From the NCBI RefSeq assembly GCF_030463535.1, contig NC_132894.1:30079125-30143124 (forward strand): a DNA stretch of 64,000 nt. Direction: 5' to 3'. The DNA comes from Salminus brasiliensis (taxonomy: Eukaryota; Chordata; Actinopteri; Characiformes; Bryconidae). The notes beneath the pieces were generated by a model. That model was not told where the DNA came from. It saw nothing but the letters and a program-made list of their open reading frames with translations, and did no database searches. The position numbers were made by a program, and so were the translations under genes. Shown here piece after piece: positions 14,501-26,834 of the stretch; positions within the stretch are counted from its first letter, which is position 1, and every line of letters begins with the position of its first letter.

Positions 14501-14904
14501 TACACTGATCAGCCACAACATTAAAACCCCCGACAGATGAAATGAAGTGAATAACTGGTGATTATCTAGTTCCGAAGGCATAGGTCAAGGATGGGGATCA
14601 GTCAGTTCTTGGACTTGATGTGTTAAAGGCAGGAAAAATGGGTCAAGTGAGTCTGAGCCACTCAAAGAAAGGCCAAATAGTGACTGCTAGATGACTGGCT
14701 GGTCAGGGTGTTCTTGGTATGCAGTGGTCAGTACCTACCAAACCTACCAAAAGTGCTTAGAGAAAGGACAACCGGCGAACCATCGACATTGATGCGATCC
14801 ATGGAGGATTTAAAAGGGTCTGTTGCTTACCAAAGGATACCTTCAAATGTCTTAAACAGAATTAGGCATAGTGGTTTTAATGTTTTGGCTGATCGCTTTA
14901 TGTA
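14501..14904 (+). mobile_element. internally deleted Tc1-like transposon, family A
   Basis: The ends are TACACTGATCAGCCACAACA and, reversed, a TGATCAGCCA-like end near 14890. After the left end comes a degenerate start of the transposase frame (AAAATGGGTCAAG, then GGCCAAATAGTGACTGCTAG). Most of the transposase is missing, so the copy cannot move by itself. Confidence 0.8.
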
Positions 14905-16557
14905 TTGCTTCTTACAAACATACAAAGACCATGCCACTGTTACTTAACTATGTTCAGATCAGCTTAATTGTGCAGGACCACCAAAAAAGGTGGAGACCGC
15001 AAGTCTATATATATATATATGGAGAATATGAATCTGGCACTTGCCTTCTATATTGCGGCAACGTTTCACGAAAAATTGACCAATAGAAACGCTCCAAAAT
15101 AACTTCCATTGAAAGCTAAGAAGGTTTTTGTTTTGAAGACATACAAGGTCATTGCAGGACTGCGACGATCCAACAGCTACTCAAATTTGCTCATCATGTC
15201 ATCCAGGCATATAAAAGCACTAAAAGATTCACACACTTGATCAAGAGAGGCTCATTTGTGATCAACAGCTACAGACACACATTTCTTGGTAATGGCCCTC
15301 CCACATAGTGCTGTAGACCTTGGCAGGGCAGTGGCAGGGAGGAGTGACAAATGTGTCACCTTTTGTGTGAGAGTGAGGAGAGCCAGAGCTACCTGTGAAA
15401 CTGCCGGCGAAACTGCCTGGCCTCTGTGCTACACCCCTCCACAGCCCGCATTAATCAGTAAAAGACAGATACGTAATCTCAGTGTGCAAACAATTAAGGC
15501 TGGCCCGCTCCACTTCAGAACCACTCAATTGTGCCAGGGAGTTGGTTATTAACCTCTGCGCTTGAACATTACCTTTCTGGCCAAAAAGAATGGCTTGGAT
15601 CACTAGTCCAGATTTCAGCTCCTACACTGTAAAAAATACAGACATCTATTATGGAAGTTCAGCCACAGAAAAAAAATAATTATTACAATTTAATGGGGGG
15701 AAAACGCTTGAGTGAAATTTCATTAGAAGATATGGCCATCAAGTGATCCTTTACATTAGAATAAGGGCAAATTTTCCTTACCAAGGTCCAAACCTCACGC
15801 CAACTACTCTTCATAGTACCTGACTGACTACCCTTCAGCAGGCGTAACTGTGGCAAAGCAACCGACACACTGTCTACGGTGCTTCAGCTCCAGCTAAAAC
15901 CAGGCCTTGTTTTGTGAGAGCCGCTTGTTGCCGGCACTGTTCTGCTCCCCGCGCTGAGCTGAAGCGCGAGACTTCAGGTAGAGTGTGCTAGAAAAGTCCT
16001 TTCTGTGTAGTTTGCCTGCTTCGTCTAACTTTCCTCAAGCAGTGTGAGGTTAGGTGTTGGTTATTTGACGCCTGCACTCTTAAAGATAAAGGAGCTACAA
16101 AGGACAGTTTGAGCAATTCTATTGTAGAAGCACTTCTGGTTCCATGAAAAACATTTCGAGTGTGGAGAACCTTGAAAATGGATCTTCTACTGCGTTGCTG
16201 TGTAATATAGGAGTATACAGCCACCTAGCTACACTGCTACTCTTTCACAAACGTCAACAATGACTGACTCGATTCTTACGTCCATCAGCCACCATCAACG
16301 CTTACCACCGTGGTGGGTACTAGAGGTGTTGCGATACTGTTACTTTAGTGTATGTGATTTCAGCTGTTTTTCAGAGCTGGATTACTTACTGACAGTTGTT
16401 GACCGGTTAGCTAGGGTAAGTGTATGACATGTCCTGAGTTAGAAGCCTAGAACACCGGTGGTGCGGGAATAGCGGTCAGGGAATGGATTGATACCGTGGA
16501 TCAACCTAATTATCCGAAATCCAGCTAAGTCCCTACATTATTCCTTATATGGTAGAC

Positions 16558-16820
16558 CATGGGGCAGTGGGGAAGAGCTCCAGGGCTATTGATGACAGGG
16601 TTGTGGGTTCGATACCTGGGCTCTGCCACTGTTTGGTCCTTAAGCAAGGCCCTTCAACCTCTGTGGATTTGACTGCCCACCGTTCTGGGTGTGTGTGTGC
16701 TTACTGCCCCTAGCTCACTAGTGTGTATGTGTGTGTGTTCACTACCACAGAGGGATCAAATCCGGAGGACACATTTTGCTGTACATAGTACAGTGACAGA
16801 TACTCGCACCTTTACCAGCT
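16558..16820 (+). repeat. tRNA-derived SINE, family 1 (diverged)
   Basis: Same body as the copies at 3868 and 42414: GGGTTCGATACC B box near 16605, GCCCACCGTTCTGGGTGTGTG, then AGGACACATTTTGCTGTA. It is more diverged, so probably older. Confidence 0.8.
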
Positions 16821-18344
16821 ATGACGACAGCATCACGCCGCCCTCCTCCTCCTCGCACTTCTCAAGTTTTCGCAAGTTTCGGTAGCTCCGTTACTATATA
16901 CTGGCCTAGTGGATGCCACGTCACTTTTCAGTTGAAGAAAAATCTGACCGCTGTCAGAAAAGTAAATAAAAGTTCCCAAATAAAACTTCAACGATAAAAA
17001 AATCAAAAGTTCTCTCTTCGATTAATTCAGAAGCCAAACAGATTCAGAACACCTACCTCACAAATCTCACTTCTGTCACAGTAACTACAGCATCTACAGC
17101 GCTGTAGCCTGTTTTCAGTACTGAACACAAGCCTGTATGTATCTAATGGCCCTGAAGAATGATTGGCATCAGTGGTATCACCGCTCTGTGTGTTTGTGTA
17201 TTATACTATTCTTATGGAATGCTCATATTGCAAAACTACACGGCCCTTAGAAAGGTCATGTGATTTGGGCAGCACATGAGACTCGGAAATCAAAGACATA
17301 CACATAACAATAAGTAAGTTCTATGTGTTTGAACTATTAAGACAAACATTCCACAAGCACGGCCTGAGAGTTTCCCCTGAAACTACAAGCCTAATGCCTC
17401 AGTACACACTGCATCTTACATAAGGAAACTGACGGCACCTTTAATCTTGGGCTGAATTAAGCTGCACTAAGGCTTTCTACTAAGTGGGTGTAATCCATGC
17501 CACTGTAACAGCTGTATCACAGCGCTGTTTAAAAATAATAACTCCTACGTTATAAGCCATCGGGGCATGCAGCATTTCTGTTTTTGATCGTGGGCGTGGT
17601 AGCTACAAGCATCCGAGATGGGAGGAATGTAAAGGCCAGCCTTCGTAAGTAAGGATTATGACACTAAACACATCTAGCTCTCAATCTTGGGAAGACAGGG
17701 TAAGGCATTCATGGGTCTCCTCATAGATGCCACAGCATTGACAGTAAGGCCATTTTGGTGATGTTTGGTGATGTTTGTCTGCACAATACACTGTACGCCA
17801 AGTGTCATTATCACTATCCATAATGACCTTTGCAGTAGCAATACCATTAAAGGCTACGATATGCAAATCAGCACTCTGCTAAATCTTTAAAATCTTAACC
17901 AGTCATAGCTTTCTGTTAGAGATGGCACAAGATCACTTCTGCCACAACTGTCAGTACTGGGAAGCTGCAACGTCTGAGATATTCATTTTATAAACAGTGG
18001 AGCGGTCTGGTAGGTCTTTGTGGGAGTTTTTCTGGCCAGTACGTCTTTACGTACTTACGGCACACGCATAGCCTCTGAAAGAGGATCCGGCACTGCATTC
18101 TGATTACCTGAGCAACTGTGCTGCTAATGGAACAGCTATTGCAAGAGCTACTGCGAACATGGAGATAGCCGATCTGCTCATGACGATTTATTTGAAATAA
18201 TAATATACCAATTTAATTAACTGCATTAAAAGTTATTAAAATAATGTACAGACTAGGAGCATAACTACATTTTCCAATGATACAAACCGTAAAGCACATA
18301 TAACCCAGCCAGATCAGTCATTTCATCTCTTTTCTATTCCTTAC

Positions 18345-19187
18345 CTCCAACACTGGTCCAGCTCCAAGAATGATCTGCTCCACTCCGCTCGCAAAGCCTT
18401 TCTGACTAAGCGCCGTGAGGTGATGGATCAAGAAGTTAGTGCTCTGGGTCTTGCCCGAGCCGCTCTCCCCGGAAATAACTATACACTGGTTCTGCTTGCG
18501 CTGCAGCATGGCATGGTAGGCCACGTCTGCGACCGCATAGATATGCGGCTCCAGCTTTCCCAGCTGGTGGTTATCGTACATCTTGACGTACTTGGGGTTA
18601 TAGATGGGAAGAAACTTAAAGGGGTTGATGACGATGAGGATGCTCCCAACGTAGGTGTAGATCTTCTCCTGCTTGAAGCGGCTGCGGAGGTTGTCCAGCA
18701 GCGTCTTCTCGTTGAGGTCGGGCAGGTTGCACAGGTCGTCGTGGTCCTTCTGCAGCGGCTGCGGCAGGAGCCCTCGCTCCACCATGCGCCGCCGCTCCTC
18801 CGTGACGCGCAGCCACATCTGCAGGTTGCCGTAGTGGATGGAGCCATCCAGGTTCTTCTCGCGCAGCAGGAAGCGGTAATCCTCGCCGCTGAAACGGTTC
18901 TCCAGGGCCATGCGCGGCCACAGCATCATGCGCTGCACGGGGCAGTCGGTGGGGTTGAGGATCCATTCCTCGCCGCCAAACTCCTTCACCTCCGCCAAGA
19001 CGTAGCATTTGGTCCGGTCCAGCTGCAGCCGGTTGATGACCTGCTCGATGACCTCGGCGGCCGAGGTGTTCTTGCGGGCGGTGACCGGGCTGTAGATGGT
19101 GCCCTCCGCGATGACCCCAGGGTAAATGCGCAGGGTGAACTCTGTGTCCTCGAAGCGTCGTCTTCCTCCAACATCATGAACACTCAT
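18345..19187 (-). CDS. myo9a: myosin IXa, first coding exon (RA domain and start of motor)
   Basis: This exon encodes residues 1-281 of an unconventional class IX myosin, an actin-based motor whose tail (not in the window) carries a RhoGAP domain. Residues about 14-112 form the Ras-associating-like domain typical of the class IX N-terminus. The motor head begins near residue 146, with the stretch [13 protein letters not shown] at 188-200 and the ATP-binding P-loop GESGSGKT at 240-247. The sequence is nearly collinear with vertebrate MYO9A as I remember it. The start chosen is the ATG at 19187, with A at -3; the frame stays open upstream only to a GTG, which is not a usual eukaryotic start. 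The exon ends in phase 0 after GPVLE at a strong donor (GAG|GTAAGG). The next motor exon (expected to begin AFGNAKT) is not visible before base 1. The exon is very CpG-rich compared with the introns. Fish often keep two copies of this gene, and I cannot tell which this is. Confidence 0.97.
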
Positions 19188-19262
19188 ATTGGAACCGCAG
19201 TTCCCATCAGCACTCAGCACACATCCTTCAAAAGCCCAGGAGACTGCTTCAAGACATCACAC
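19188..19262 (-). other. myo9a: myo9a 5' untranslated part of exon 2, with uORFs
   Basis: A good acceptor (pyrimidine-rich tract followed by TCTGGCAG) ends at 19263, so the exon should start at 19262, giving 75 nt of leader before the start codon. Three short upstream ORFs lie here: 19257-19249 (2 codons), 19224-19207 (5 codons) and 19207-19184 (7 codons). The last two are linked by a TGATG overlap, and the final stop overlaps the main ATG as ATGA. The splice site is inferred from sequence, not from a transcript. Confidence 0.7.
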
Positions 19263-20685
19263 CTGCCAGAGGACAGACAGAGGGGGGGGTAGGGTAGAAA
19301 CAGACACGTTAGTGTCATGGCCGCATGATTTGATGGACTACAACGGCCCAACAAAGGACACAAATCAAGAAGGTACCAATCTACCGTGTTAATCATTCAG
19401 TAATTTCCTACTTCATGTTTGCTCCATAATGGAGGAGCTACGCCAGCGAAGATAAACCGTTATGCTCGGCTCCAGATTAAAACTGACTTGTAAATCAGCT
19501 TCTATCAACAAACACAAATGGGCAGATTGAGGCCTTAAGCACACACTAGGTTACTATCTCCACTCAACAGAGCACAGCAAATCAGTCAGCTGCCAAGATA
19601 AGCAGCTGCCTGTTTCTTCAGCAGACACGCACAATAACCTGATTCACAGCCATCGCCTTAATAAAAGGTCGAACCGGCTCCTCCAGTTACTATTCACGGC
19701 GGAATCTGTGAATACACAACGGCAAAAACAAATTAACATGAACTTGTGAATCCCTAAAAAGATGCAATTAACATCTAACTCTCCATCTAATTTTTCTCCA
19801 ACCCCAATTTGGCTTTGTTCCTTTTCCCCAAACCGTAAACTAACCCAATAGCTATGCTCTAATATCCCAAGCTGATAGTCTTCATTCATTTGGAAAACTG
19901 CACCTGCAAGACACAGAGATAAGCTCCCTTTCAAAGGGGAAAAAAAAAGGACTAACTGCGTAACACGTAAAATGTAAAATGGGCCTAGGTGTTCTAATAG
20001 AGCAGCTCATTCATGTCTCTGGAGAGCAGCGCTCTATTTATTTGCTCTTGTGAGGTCAACGTGCCCCTGTCTACTGTTGTCTGTCTCTCATCACGGGAAT
20101 GCTGCCGCCGCAGCTGAGCCTGGAGTCGTGCCAGCGGGCTCAGGTGTGTGGAGCGGAGGCTCTCTCGTCTCGGTGTCAGCCTGGCTTGCGTTCCCAGGCC
20201 AACTCTGTCTGTACTGGGGCTCGTTGTCAGTCCTACACGTATAGGGAGGCGAACCTCTGACCTCAATGTGATGAAACGATGCGATTGTGTAGAAAATGGT
20301 TAAGTTCAGTGAATCAGGCAGGCTCCAAAGTAATTTCGGAAAACAAAACCCACTGCAAACACAAATGTGACTGGAGGAACTAGGCACACAGTTGCACAGT
20401 TTCGATTTGGCAACCAATTCACTGTGACTAACTGATACTACATTCGGTATCAGTAAAGGTCTGGCTTTGTGACAGCTACAGTACAATACCCATGCCAAAG
20501 ACACAGTGATTAGGTTTTTGGAGAAGATTTTTAAGTTTTAAAAATAATCCAAGAATATAATCCAGGCCAAAATCACACGCCTGTGTAGGCCGGTCATTGA
20601 CGAACATCATTCTATTGATTTGTCCATCTAGTTTGGATATAAACCATTAATCGCTTAGATCAACAGTCAAGCCCAAAGTGCCTCA

Positions 20686-20716
<31 letters not shown>
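20686..20716. repeat. CA microsatellite
   Basis: About 15 CA units. Confidence 0.9.
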
Positions 20717-20718
<2 letters not shown>

Positions 20719-20799
20719 ACACCTACAAGCCTGTATAAGAGCGATACACCACTAGAAAACTGAAAAAAAGCATTGTTGCTCCTGTAAGCTGATGAGGTC

Positions 20800-21313
20800 G
20801 AGCCTCCATGAGCATCAATGAGCCTTAGGTGCCCAGGACCCTGTTGCTGGCTCACCAGCAACTTTCTTAGATCACTTTTGGTAGGTACCATCCACTGCAT
20901 ACCTGATACCGGTTTGGGAGATGCTCTCGTCTAGCCATCACAATTTCCTGCACATTACCTTCAAGAACTGACCATGCATTCACACTAGCAGGCGCCATAG
21001 AGACCAGTCATTTCCTATGGGAGTATTCAACGACAACCAGCAAGCGACACGGCGACAGAGCGATGTCGCCAACATCGAATTCTGCATTATGAAGATAATC
21101 TAAGCGATTTGCTCAAACTAATCCTTCAAACCAACCATAAACACAGGTGTCTGAGGTTGGACCTTATGCAACTTGTCACCTGATGATGTGAACGCAAGTT
21201 GACCGTTCACTTGCTGCCTAATAGATCCATCTCTTGTAAGATGCCACTGTAGATGAAGACAATCCAGAGCTATTCACTTCACCTGGTACTAATGTTATGG
21301 CTGATTGGTGTAG
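20800..21313 (-). mobile_element. Tc1-like transposon, family A, split by an insertion
   Basis: In reverse orientation it shows the same transposase remnant as the other family A copies (GCATCAATGAGCCTTAGGTG, then TCTAGCCATCACAATTT, then TTCACTTGCTGCCTAAT) and ends GTTATGGCTGATTGGTGTA. The copy is interrupted at 20974-21199 by another element. Confidence 0.8.
20974..21199. mobile_element. 226-bp element inserted in a Tc1 copy, with TGACC target duplication
   Basis: It is flanked on both sides by TGACC (20969-20973 and 21200-21204). The host transposon reads through normally if the 226 bp and one TGACC are removed. The ends are weakly inverted: TGCATTCACA on the left and TGCGTTCACA reversed on the right. 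No coding capacity. Confidence 0.7.
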
Positions 21314-21404
21314 AATATGGTATGTTGGGAGTTCTTGGGAAATGTTTAATGGAAATAGAATAATTTAATTATACCCAGTAAAGAGCAAAGAGAAATGTAT
21401 ATGC

Positions 21405-21659
21405 AACCCAAGACCATTTAAGAACCTTTATTTATGATACTGGGAGACCTGGAGGTCTGATAGGTTTAGGGGTGGAAGAAGATATCGATATATCAAAGCA
21501 TCACAATGTATTTTAAGGAATAGTTTACATGCAAAGACTGAAGGCTCAATTAGTGTTGTGTTAATTCTACACCAATTAATATTCCATAGGTCTGCACAAT
21601 CAAACCAAGAACCATTTAGGAACGTTTATTATTAAGACTGTGAGACATGAAGTCTGATT
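21405..21659. repeat. local direct duplication
   Basis: A block of about 58 bp at 21405 (AACCCAAGACCATTTAAGAA) recurs at 21602 (AAACCAAGAACCATTTAGGA). Both continue with GTTTATT-like sequence and GTCTGAT. Confidence 0.55.
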
Positions 21660-22544
21660 GGGTATTACTATTGAATCTGTTCACAGAACAATCTGGAAAA
21701 GAGCAATCAAACAACAATCACTGGAACAGCACTTCTTCTGGATCCTCCATCAATCCAATCTTCTTCTGAGAAACGTACTCATCCAGGCCTGAAACTCATT
21801 AGTGGGAGAAGATCTGAAAGAGAGCTAAAATCAATAATAGGAAATGACACCAGAGAGCAGGAGGGGAAAGTTAACAGATCAGCCTCCAGCTGGGGTCTGA
21901 TGCAAAACTGCATCCTACTCTCCTGCGACCCTGCCAGCAAGCCCCCGACTGCCCACGATACGTACTGACAAACACCAGAAATGCGGACATACTCACAATC
22001 ACGCGCCAACACGCTGCGTATAGCTCTGCTCCGCCCCTAACCAGACTGCATAAAGAACGGCGGCGAGAGCATTAGAGGTGCACTTTGCAGAGCTCTCTGA
22101 GGATTTGGGGACCTCACAGCTGAGCAGATGGTCCGTGTTCTACTTAAAGGATAGCAGGAGATTTAGGCGAGGCGTCTGTACTGAGGCCCATGCTGCTCCT
22201 TGTTTGCCACATCAGGACAATCAACTAATGACCACTGACCACTGTCCCTACTCTCGTCTACCGTGTTTGAACCTTCTGGCCAATTAGCTTGGACCGTTAT
22301 TTTCCTCAACAGAAATCCCCTTGAACTATATTTAGAGAGGTCCCAATACAACAGTACTTTCTGTTCCAACACAGATACTGATGAAATCCAGATTATTGAT
22401 ACTAATATTAATATATATTAGTAATATTAGTAATATAATATTAGTTATTTAATTATGAAATATCTTAAATATGAGATATTTTATAAAGTATTCATTCCAA
22501 AAAGGCGCTGAGGAAAACGCAGAATGGTTGTGCAGATCCAGTTG

Positions 22545-23095
22545 TTAGGGTTTTTGCTAGGTGGTTGCCATGGTGTTGCTAGGTACGTGCTAGATGGTTT
22601 CTTGGCAGATGCTATGATATTCCAGATAGCTGCTATAGTGTTGCTTACTGGGTGCTGGACAGTGCTACAGTGTTGCTAGGTGGTTGCTATGAAGTTGATT
22701 AGTTGTTGCTAGGTGGTTGTTAAGGTGTTGCAAGTCGCTTGCTACATGGTTGCTGAGTGGTTGCTAGGGTGTTGCTCGGTGATCGCTAGACGACTACTAG
22801 AGCATCCCCGGTGAGTGCTACGTTGTTGCTAGATAAACAGTGCAACTGTGGTGCTAGATGGTTGCTATGGAGTTGCTTAGTGGTTTCCTCGACAGCTGTA
22901 GTGTTTTATACCAAATGCTTTTCTATACGATTGCTAGGTGATTACTATGCTGTTTTTGGTGGTTGGTTTGAAGCTGCTTGGCGGTTGCTTAGCAGTTGCT
23001 ATGGTATCTCAGATGGTTGGTATGGTGATTTAGGTGATTGCTAGCGTGTTGCTAAGTGGTTGCTGTGGTACTCCATGTGGCTGGTTGGGCATTAC
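22545..23095. repeat. degenerate TTGCTAGGTGG minisatellite
   Basis: About 550 bp built from variants of a roughly 20-bp phrase, GGTTGCTATGGTGTTGCTAG, with many substitutions and small indels. The frame-like periodicity gives a few spurious short reading frames. No gene. Confidence 0.85.
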
Positions 23096-24039
23096 TAGTG
23101 CAAGTGGATCATTGTGACATACACATGCACAAACTTTCGCACCCCTGGGGTCCGAAGGGGTAAAAAACCTGGGGTCCTATCAAACTGCACAGTCAGACTG
23201 AAGAGACGAGTTCGCTAGTGAAAATCCTTAACCGTAATTAGCGCCCAAGCTAATGGACCATATGCTGCAGCCACAGCAGATACAGATTAGGTCCAGAAAC
23301 ACTGCAGTACTCCCTCACAACAACTCTGGAAGAAAAAGGTGCGTAAATAACGAGCCTCAAACACGAGTTACGAAGCACAGCGAGCAATCCAGGCATTCTT
23401 CTGCCAGACTTGGCAAACAAGCCTGACGAGGCATCCACATAATTAATTTGATCAACTCCTCCAAGAGGCAAACGTCATGCGGGTACTGTAAAAACATATG
23501 GCAGCGTGCCTTTATCTGCAGGACTGCACACGCCCAGCGCTACCAAATTACTCCTATCTGGCACCAAGACAAAAACCCCATTAGCAGCGCCGTCCATAGC
23601 GGAGAGAGGAGTTGGTAAGTGATGATGTCATGGCGCTGGAGGACAGGCGACCGAGAAGAGCTGGAGAAAAGCCCTTGAGAAGCTGATAAAGCGGGAGTCG
23701 TACCCTCACAGCTAGCACCATGCTAGTCCAAAGGAAAACTCCCACCAGCCTCCCTATCCTTGCTCTGCCAAAACGGACTCATTTAGCAGACAATACGAGA
23801 CAGAGGTCCATTCAAACTGCACGGCTGCATCTCCGGCACTAGGAGTGCAATACAGAGAGTCAATCAGTGAAATGGGGCTATTGTTCAGACATCCAACGTG
23901 CGAGACGTCTCGGAGTCTATCTTGCCCCAGCGCACTTCAGCCCAAAACCTCTTATGAGCAGCTCCCATTAATTACGGACAACAGCCAGTCTGTTGGAAAA
24001 CTGGAGATTGATCATGACTAGAGTCTGCATACTAGCGTT

Positions 24040-24467
24040 TTTTGGGTGGGATCTACATAATAGGCAGCAAGTGAACAGTCAGTTCTTGAAATTGATGAAC
24101 TGGAGGCAGGAAAATGGGCAAGCATAAGCATCTGAGCCAATTTGACAATGGCCATGTTGTGATGGCTAGACGATTGGCTAGTTAGAGCATCTCCAAAACA
24201 TCAGGCAGGTGATGTGGGGTGTTCCCAGTATGCTGTAGTCAATACCCACCATAAGTGATCCGAGGAAAGACAACCGGTGAACCCATAACAGGGTCAAGGA
24301 GACGGACCACAGCTCCCTAATACGATCCATATCTGTGAGTATCTCCTGCTAACGTCTTGGTGCCAGACCCCACAGGACACCTTCCAAGGTTTTGTGGACT
24401 CCATGTCTTCGCAGATCAGAGCTGTTTTGGTGGTTTTAATGTTGCTGTTATGGTTGATCTGTGTATA
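24040..24467 (+). mobile_element. internally deleted Tc1-like transposon, family A
   Basis: It has the transposase start AAAATGGGCAAGC and a decayed N-terminal region with stop codons, then jumps to the C-terminal part (CTGCTAACGTCTTGGTGCCA) and the right end (TGTTATGGTTGATCTGTGTA). The catalytic core is gone. Confidence 0.85.
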
Positions 24468-25189
24468 TACACTTCTCTCAGACAAAGGCATGTAGTCGGC
24501 ATCTTTAACAGTACAATCAGAAATTAAATTTGTAAGAGGGTCATCTACAAGGCCATCTCCTGGGTACCTCTACAGGCATGTAAAGTGTTGAGTCATAGCT
24601 TAATGAGGCATGGCGCGCCTGGAAGTAAATACAGAAACCCATTTCCCTCTGCGCTTACAAAGGCTAAGAAGCCACAGCTAACAACCCATAATGCTCATGA
24701 GATTCTCAAAGAGAGGAAATCACACTTTTACACAACATAGCTTACTTGCAGGCCTGGGCCTCAAGAAATTCAAAGCACAAACAACCATAATCTCAATAAG
24801 TTCGTTGCCTGTGGGCTCTGGTTTATTATCACGGCTAATAAGCACAGATACAGTTACAAAGAAAGCAAACAACTTTCAAAGCAAGGGAAGAGAGTTGCTC
24901 GGTGGGACCAGACTCAAAAATAGAAAAGCCTAAAAACCTAAAGAAGGAGTAATTAATTTAACAAAAAAGACATGGGTTAAGCCTAGTCTGGAGGCCTAGT
25001 CCACTGGTGAAGCAACAGTGGAAATTCCACTTAGTCTAGACAAGTGCAGGGACGCATTTCCCACCATGAAATTAAAGTTAATGTTAAGGAACCCATGTTT
25101 CTGAGTCCTGGTACTCAGAATGTTCTACAAATTAAACGTAGCTTGTTTTGAATGACCCTTAAAACCACTCACCAGACAGAAACCCAAAG

Positions 25190-25560
25190 AAACTTACATT
25201 TTATGCTACTCCAGGCACAATTTAATGGATCAGATATTGTCTATTTTAATCCCAATTCAGTTCTGGTTCAGGCATGTTTTAACCAGGATGTTCAGAGCAC
25301 CATCTGATGTCCTCGAAGCGCAGTTAATGGACATTATTCCCAGCCTGCAGCAGTGCGGACATTCTCAGAAGGTAAATAAACAGACCATAATATCTGACCC
25401 TTTATAAAACTATCACTGAAACGCTCCGTTTTACCAGCGGGAGAACCGCACCCCTATACGCTATAGAAACCCAAATCACACTCAGCACATTCACCCACAA
25501 TAAACCAGCTATTACACACCAGTAGACCACAAACAACAAAAGAGATCAGTCCACACATGA
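25190..25560. repeat. unnamed dispersed repeat, copy 1
   Basis: It shares several blocks in the same order with 40815-41345, including CAGCAGTGCGGACATTCTCA, GACCATAATATCTGA, CTGAAACGCTCCGTTTTACC and AACCAGCTATT. No coding frame or clear terminal repeats were recognised. Confidence 0.7.
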
Positions 25561-26677
25561 CGTGACTAGACTGCAGTGCTGTAAAGGAGCTGGGAGCTGA
25601 TTGGTCGGGGGGATTATAAGATATTTTAACACTATAAAAGTCATTTAAAGAAAAGTCTCGACTAAACTAAATCAATCAGTCCAGAATGTCTCATTATAGA
25701 AAATGAAGGTAAATTTACTTCAGTATTAATAAGAAGATTAATAAGACCGTTATCAGCTAAGCCTTCGTTCCACTGATACCACTAAAACGGTCAGTATCAC
25801 TGTGTGACACCAATGCTAGTACACTGGTACAGATGATACATTGCACATGCTTGACCAGACGCTGAGAAACCGACCCTAAAACTCAGGCAGAGCCACAGAG
25901 TGGTACAGGTCCTACCAGGCTCAGGGGAAAGGGGAAGGGAAAGGGGAGGCTGAGGGGTTTGGGAGAGGAGCAGACTGGCGCTGAGGCCCAGCCTGGCTCT
26001 GAGATAAAGCAGGCCTGCAGGATGAGATAATTACACAGATAATGAGCTCTCTAGCAGCTGGGACTTTTGATTGATTTCAGGGGTGAACGAGTAGGAGGGT
26101 GCTGGGAGGGCATACCACCGGCTCAGGCTCCGACATGCCCCGTGGATAAACTCCCCTCAAGAGCGGCCATCTAATTACAGTCCAGGCCTGGCTTCACCCA
26201 GACGGACAAGCTGGCTTGGAGAAATCTCAGGCTTCTGTTGTTAGCGCTGCCTAAGAAGCTCGGGCCTGGAGCTATCTGTGCAAGTGGTGGCACTGACCTT
26301 GTCAGAAGCACTTCTCCGAAAGAGCGCATACAAACGTCCACTGTGCAAGCTGCTGCACAGCCCGGCCTTATGAAGTAGGACGCTGACAGCAAAAGGGCAG
26401 AAAAGCATGAAAGACAATTAGGTTCAAAAGATCGAAATGCTACAAGACTGACTGAAATATGTGGGTTAATCTTCCTCTTGAAGTGACAATCTTTCAAAGG
26501 CATATTTTTTTCATCTGTATGAACTGAAGCTCTGATAAAACTGGCTGGATTTCAGAGCACATTAATACGGAACCTTTACAACGGCTAGTTCAGCTAATGA
26601 GATCGTAATTGATCTAGATTTAAGAACAACTGCGAGTTTGTACAAGACCTGCTGTTTGAAACACGATGCCGAGACTG

Positions 26678-26774
26678 ACAAAAAGCATCTCATTTAAAGT
26701 ATTCTGCAAGTCAGTAGTTCAACTACTAGCGTCACTACTGACTTGAAAAATACTTTAAACGAGATGCTTTTTGT
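26678..26774. repeat. 97-bp near-perfect hairpin
   Basis: The arms at 26678-26718 and 26734-26774 are 41 bp long with 38 matches and a 15-nt loop. The arms begin ACAAAAAGCATCTC. The pairing stops sharply at both ends. It is compatible with a fold-back mobile element or a small-RNA hairpin. Confidence 0.9.
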
Positions 26775-26834
26775 TTCTCATTAGCTGACTACCCCCCCTT
26801 AAAACCCTTGATTTTAAGAGAAACAATGAACGAG

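Larger units (their letters stand above)
1..18344 (-). other. myo9a: myo9a intron following the first coding exon (partial)
   Basis: No exon could be recognised here on either strand. The next myosin motor segment is absent, so the intron continues beyond base 1. Content: CA/TG, GA and poly(A) microsatellites, two copies of a tRNA-SINE (3868 and 16558), a short Tc1-type MITE (13446), an internally deleted Tc1-like element (14501), a 292-bp spaced duplication (4681/4973), and otherwise unique AT-rich sequence with only short chance reading frames. Confidence 0.75.

Noticed and set aside
19188..19220. An N-terminal extension of myosin IXa by 11 residues
   Set aside because: The first codon would be GTG, and family members start at the ATG at 19187.
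18420..19292. A 290-codon plus-strand open frame
   Set aside because: It is the antisense of the myo9a coding exon; its openness is explained by the GC-rich codon use of the real frame.
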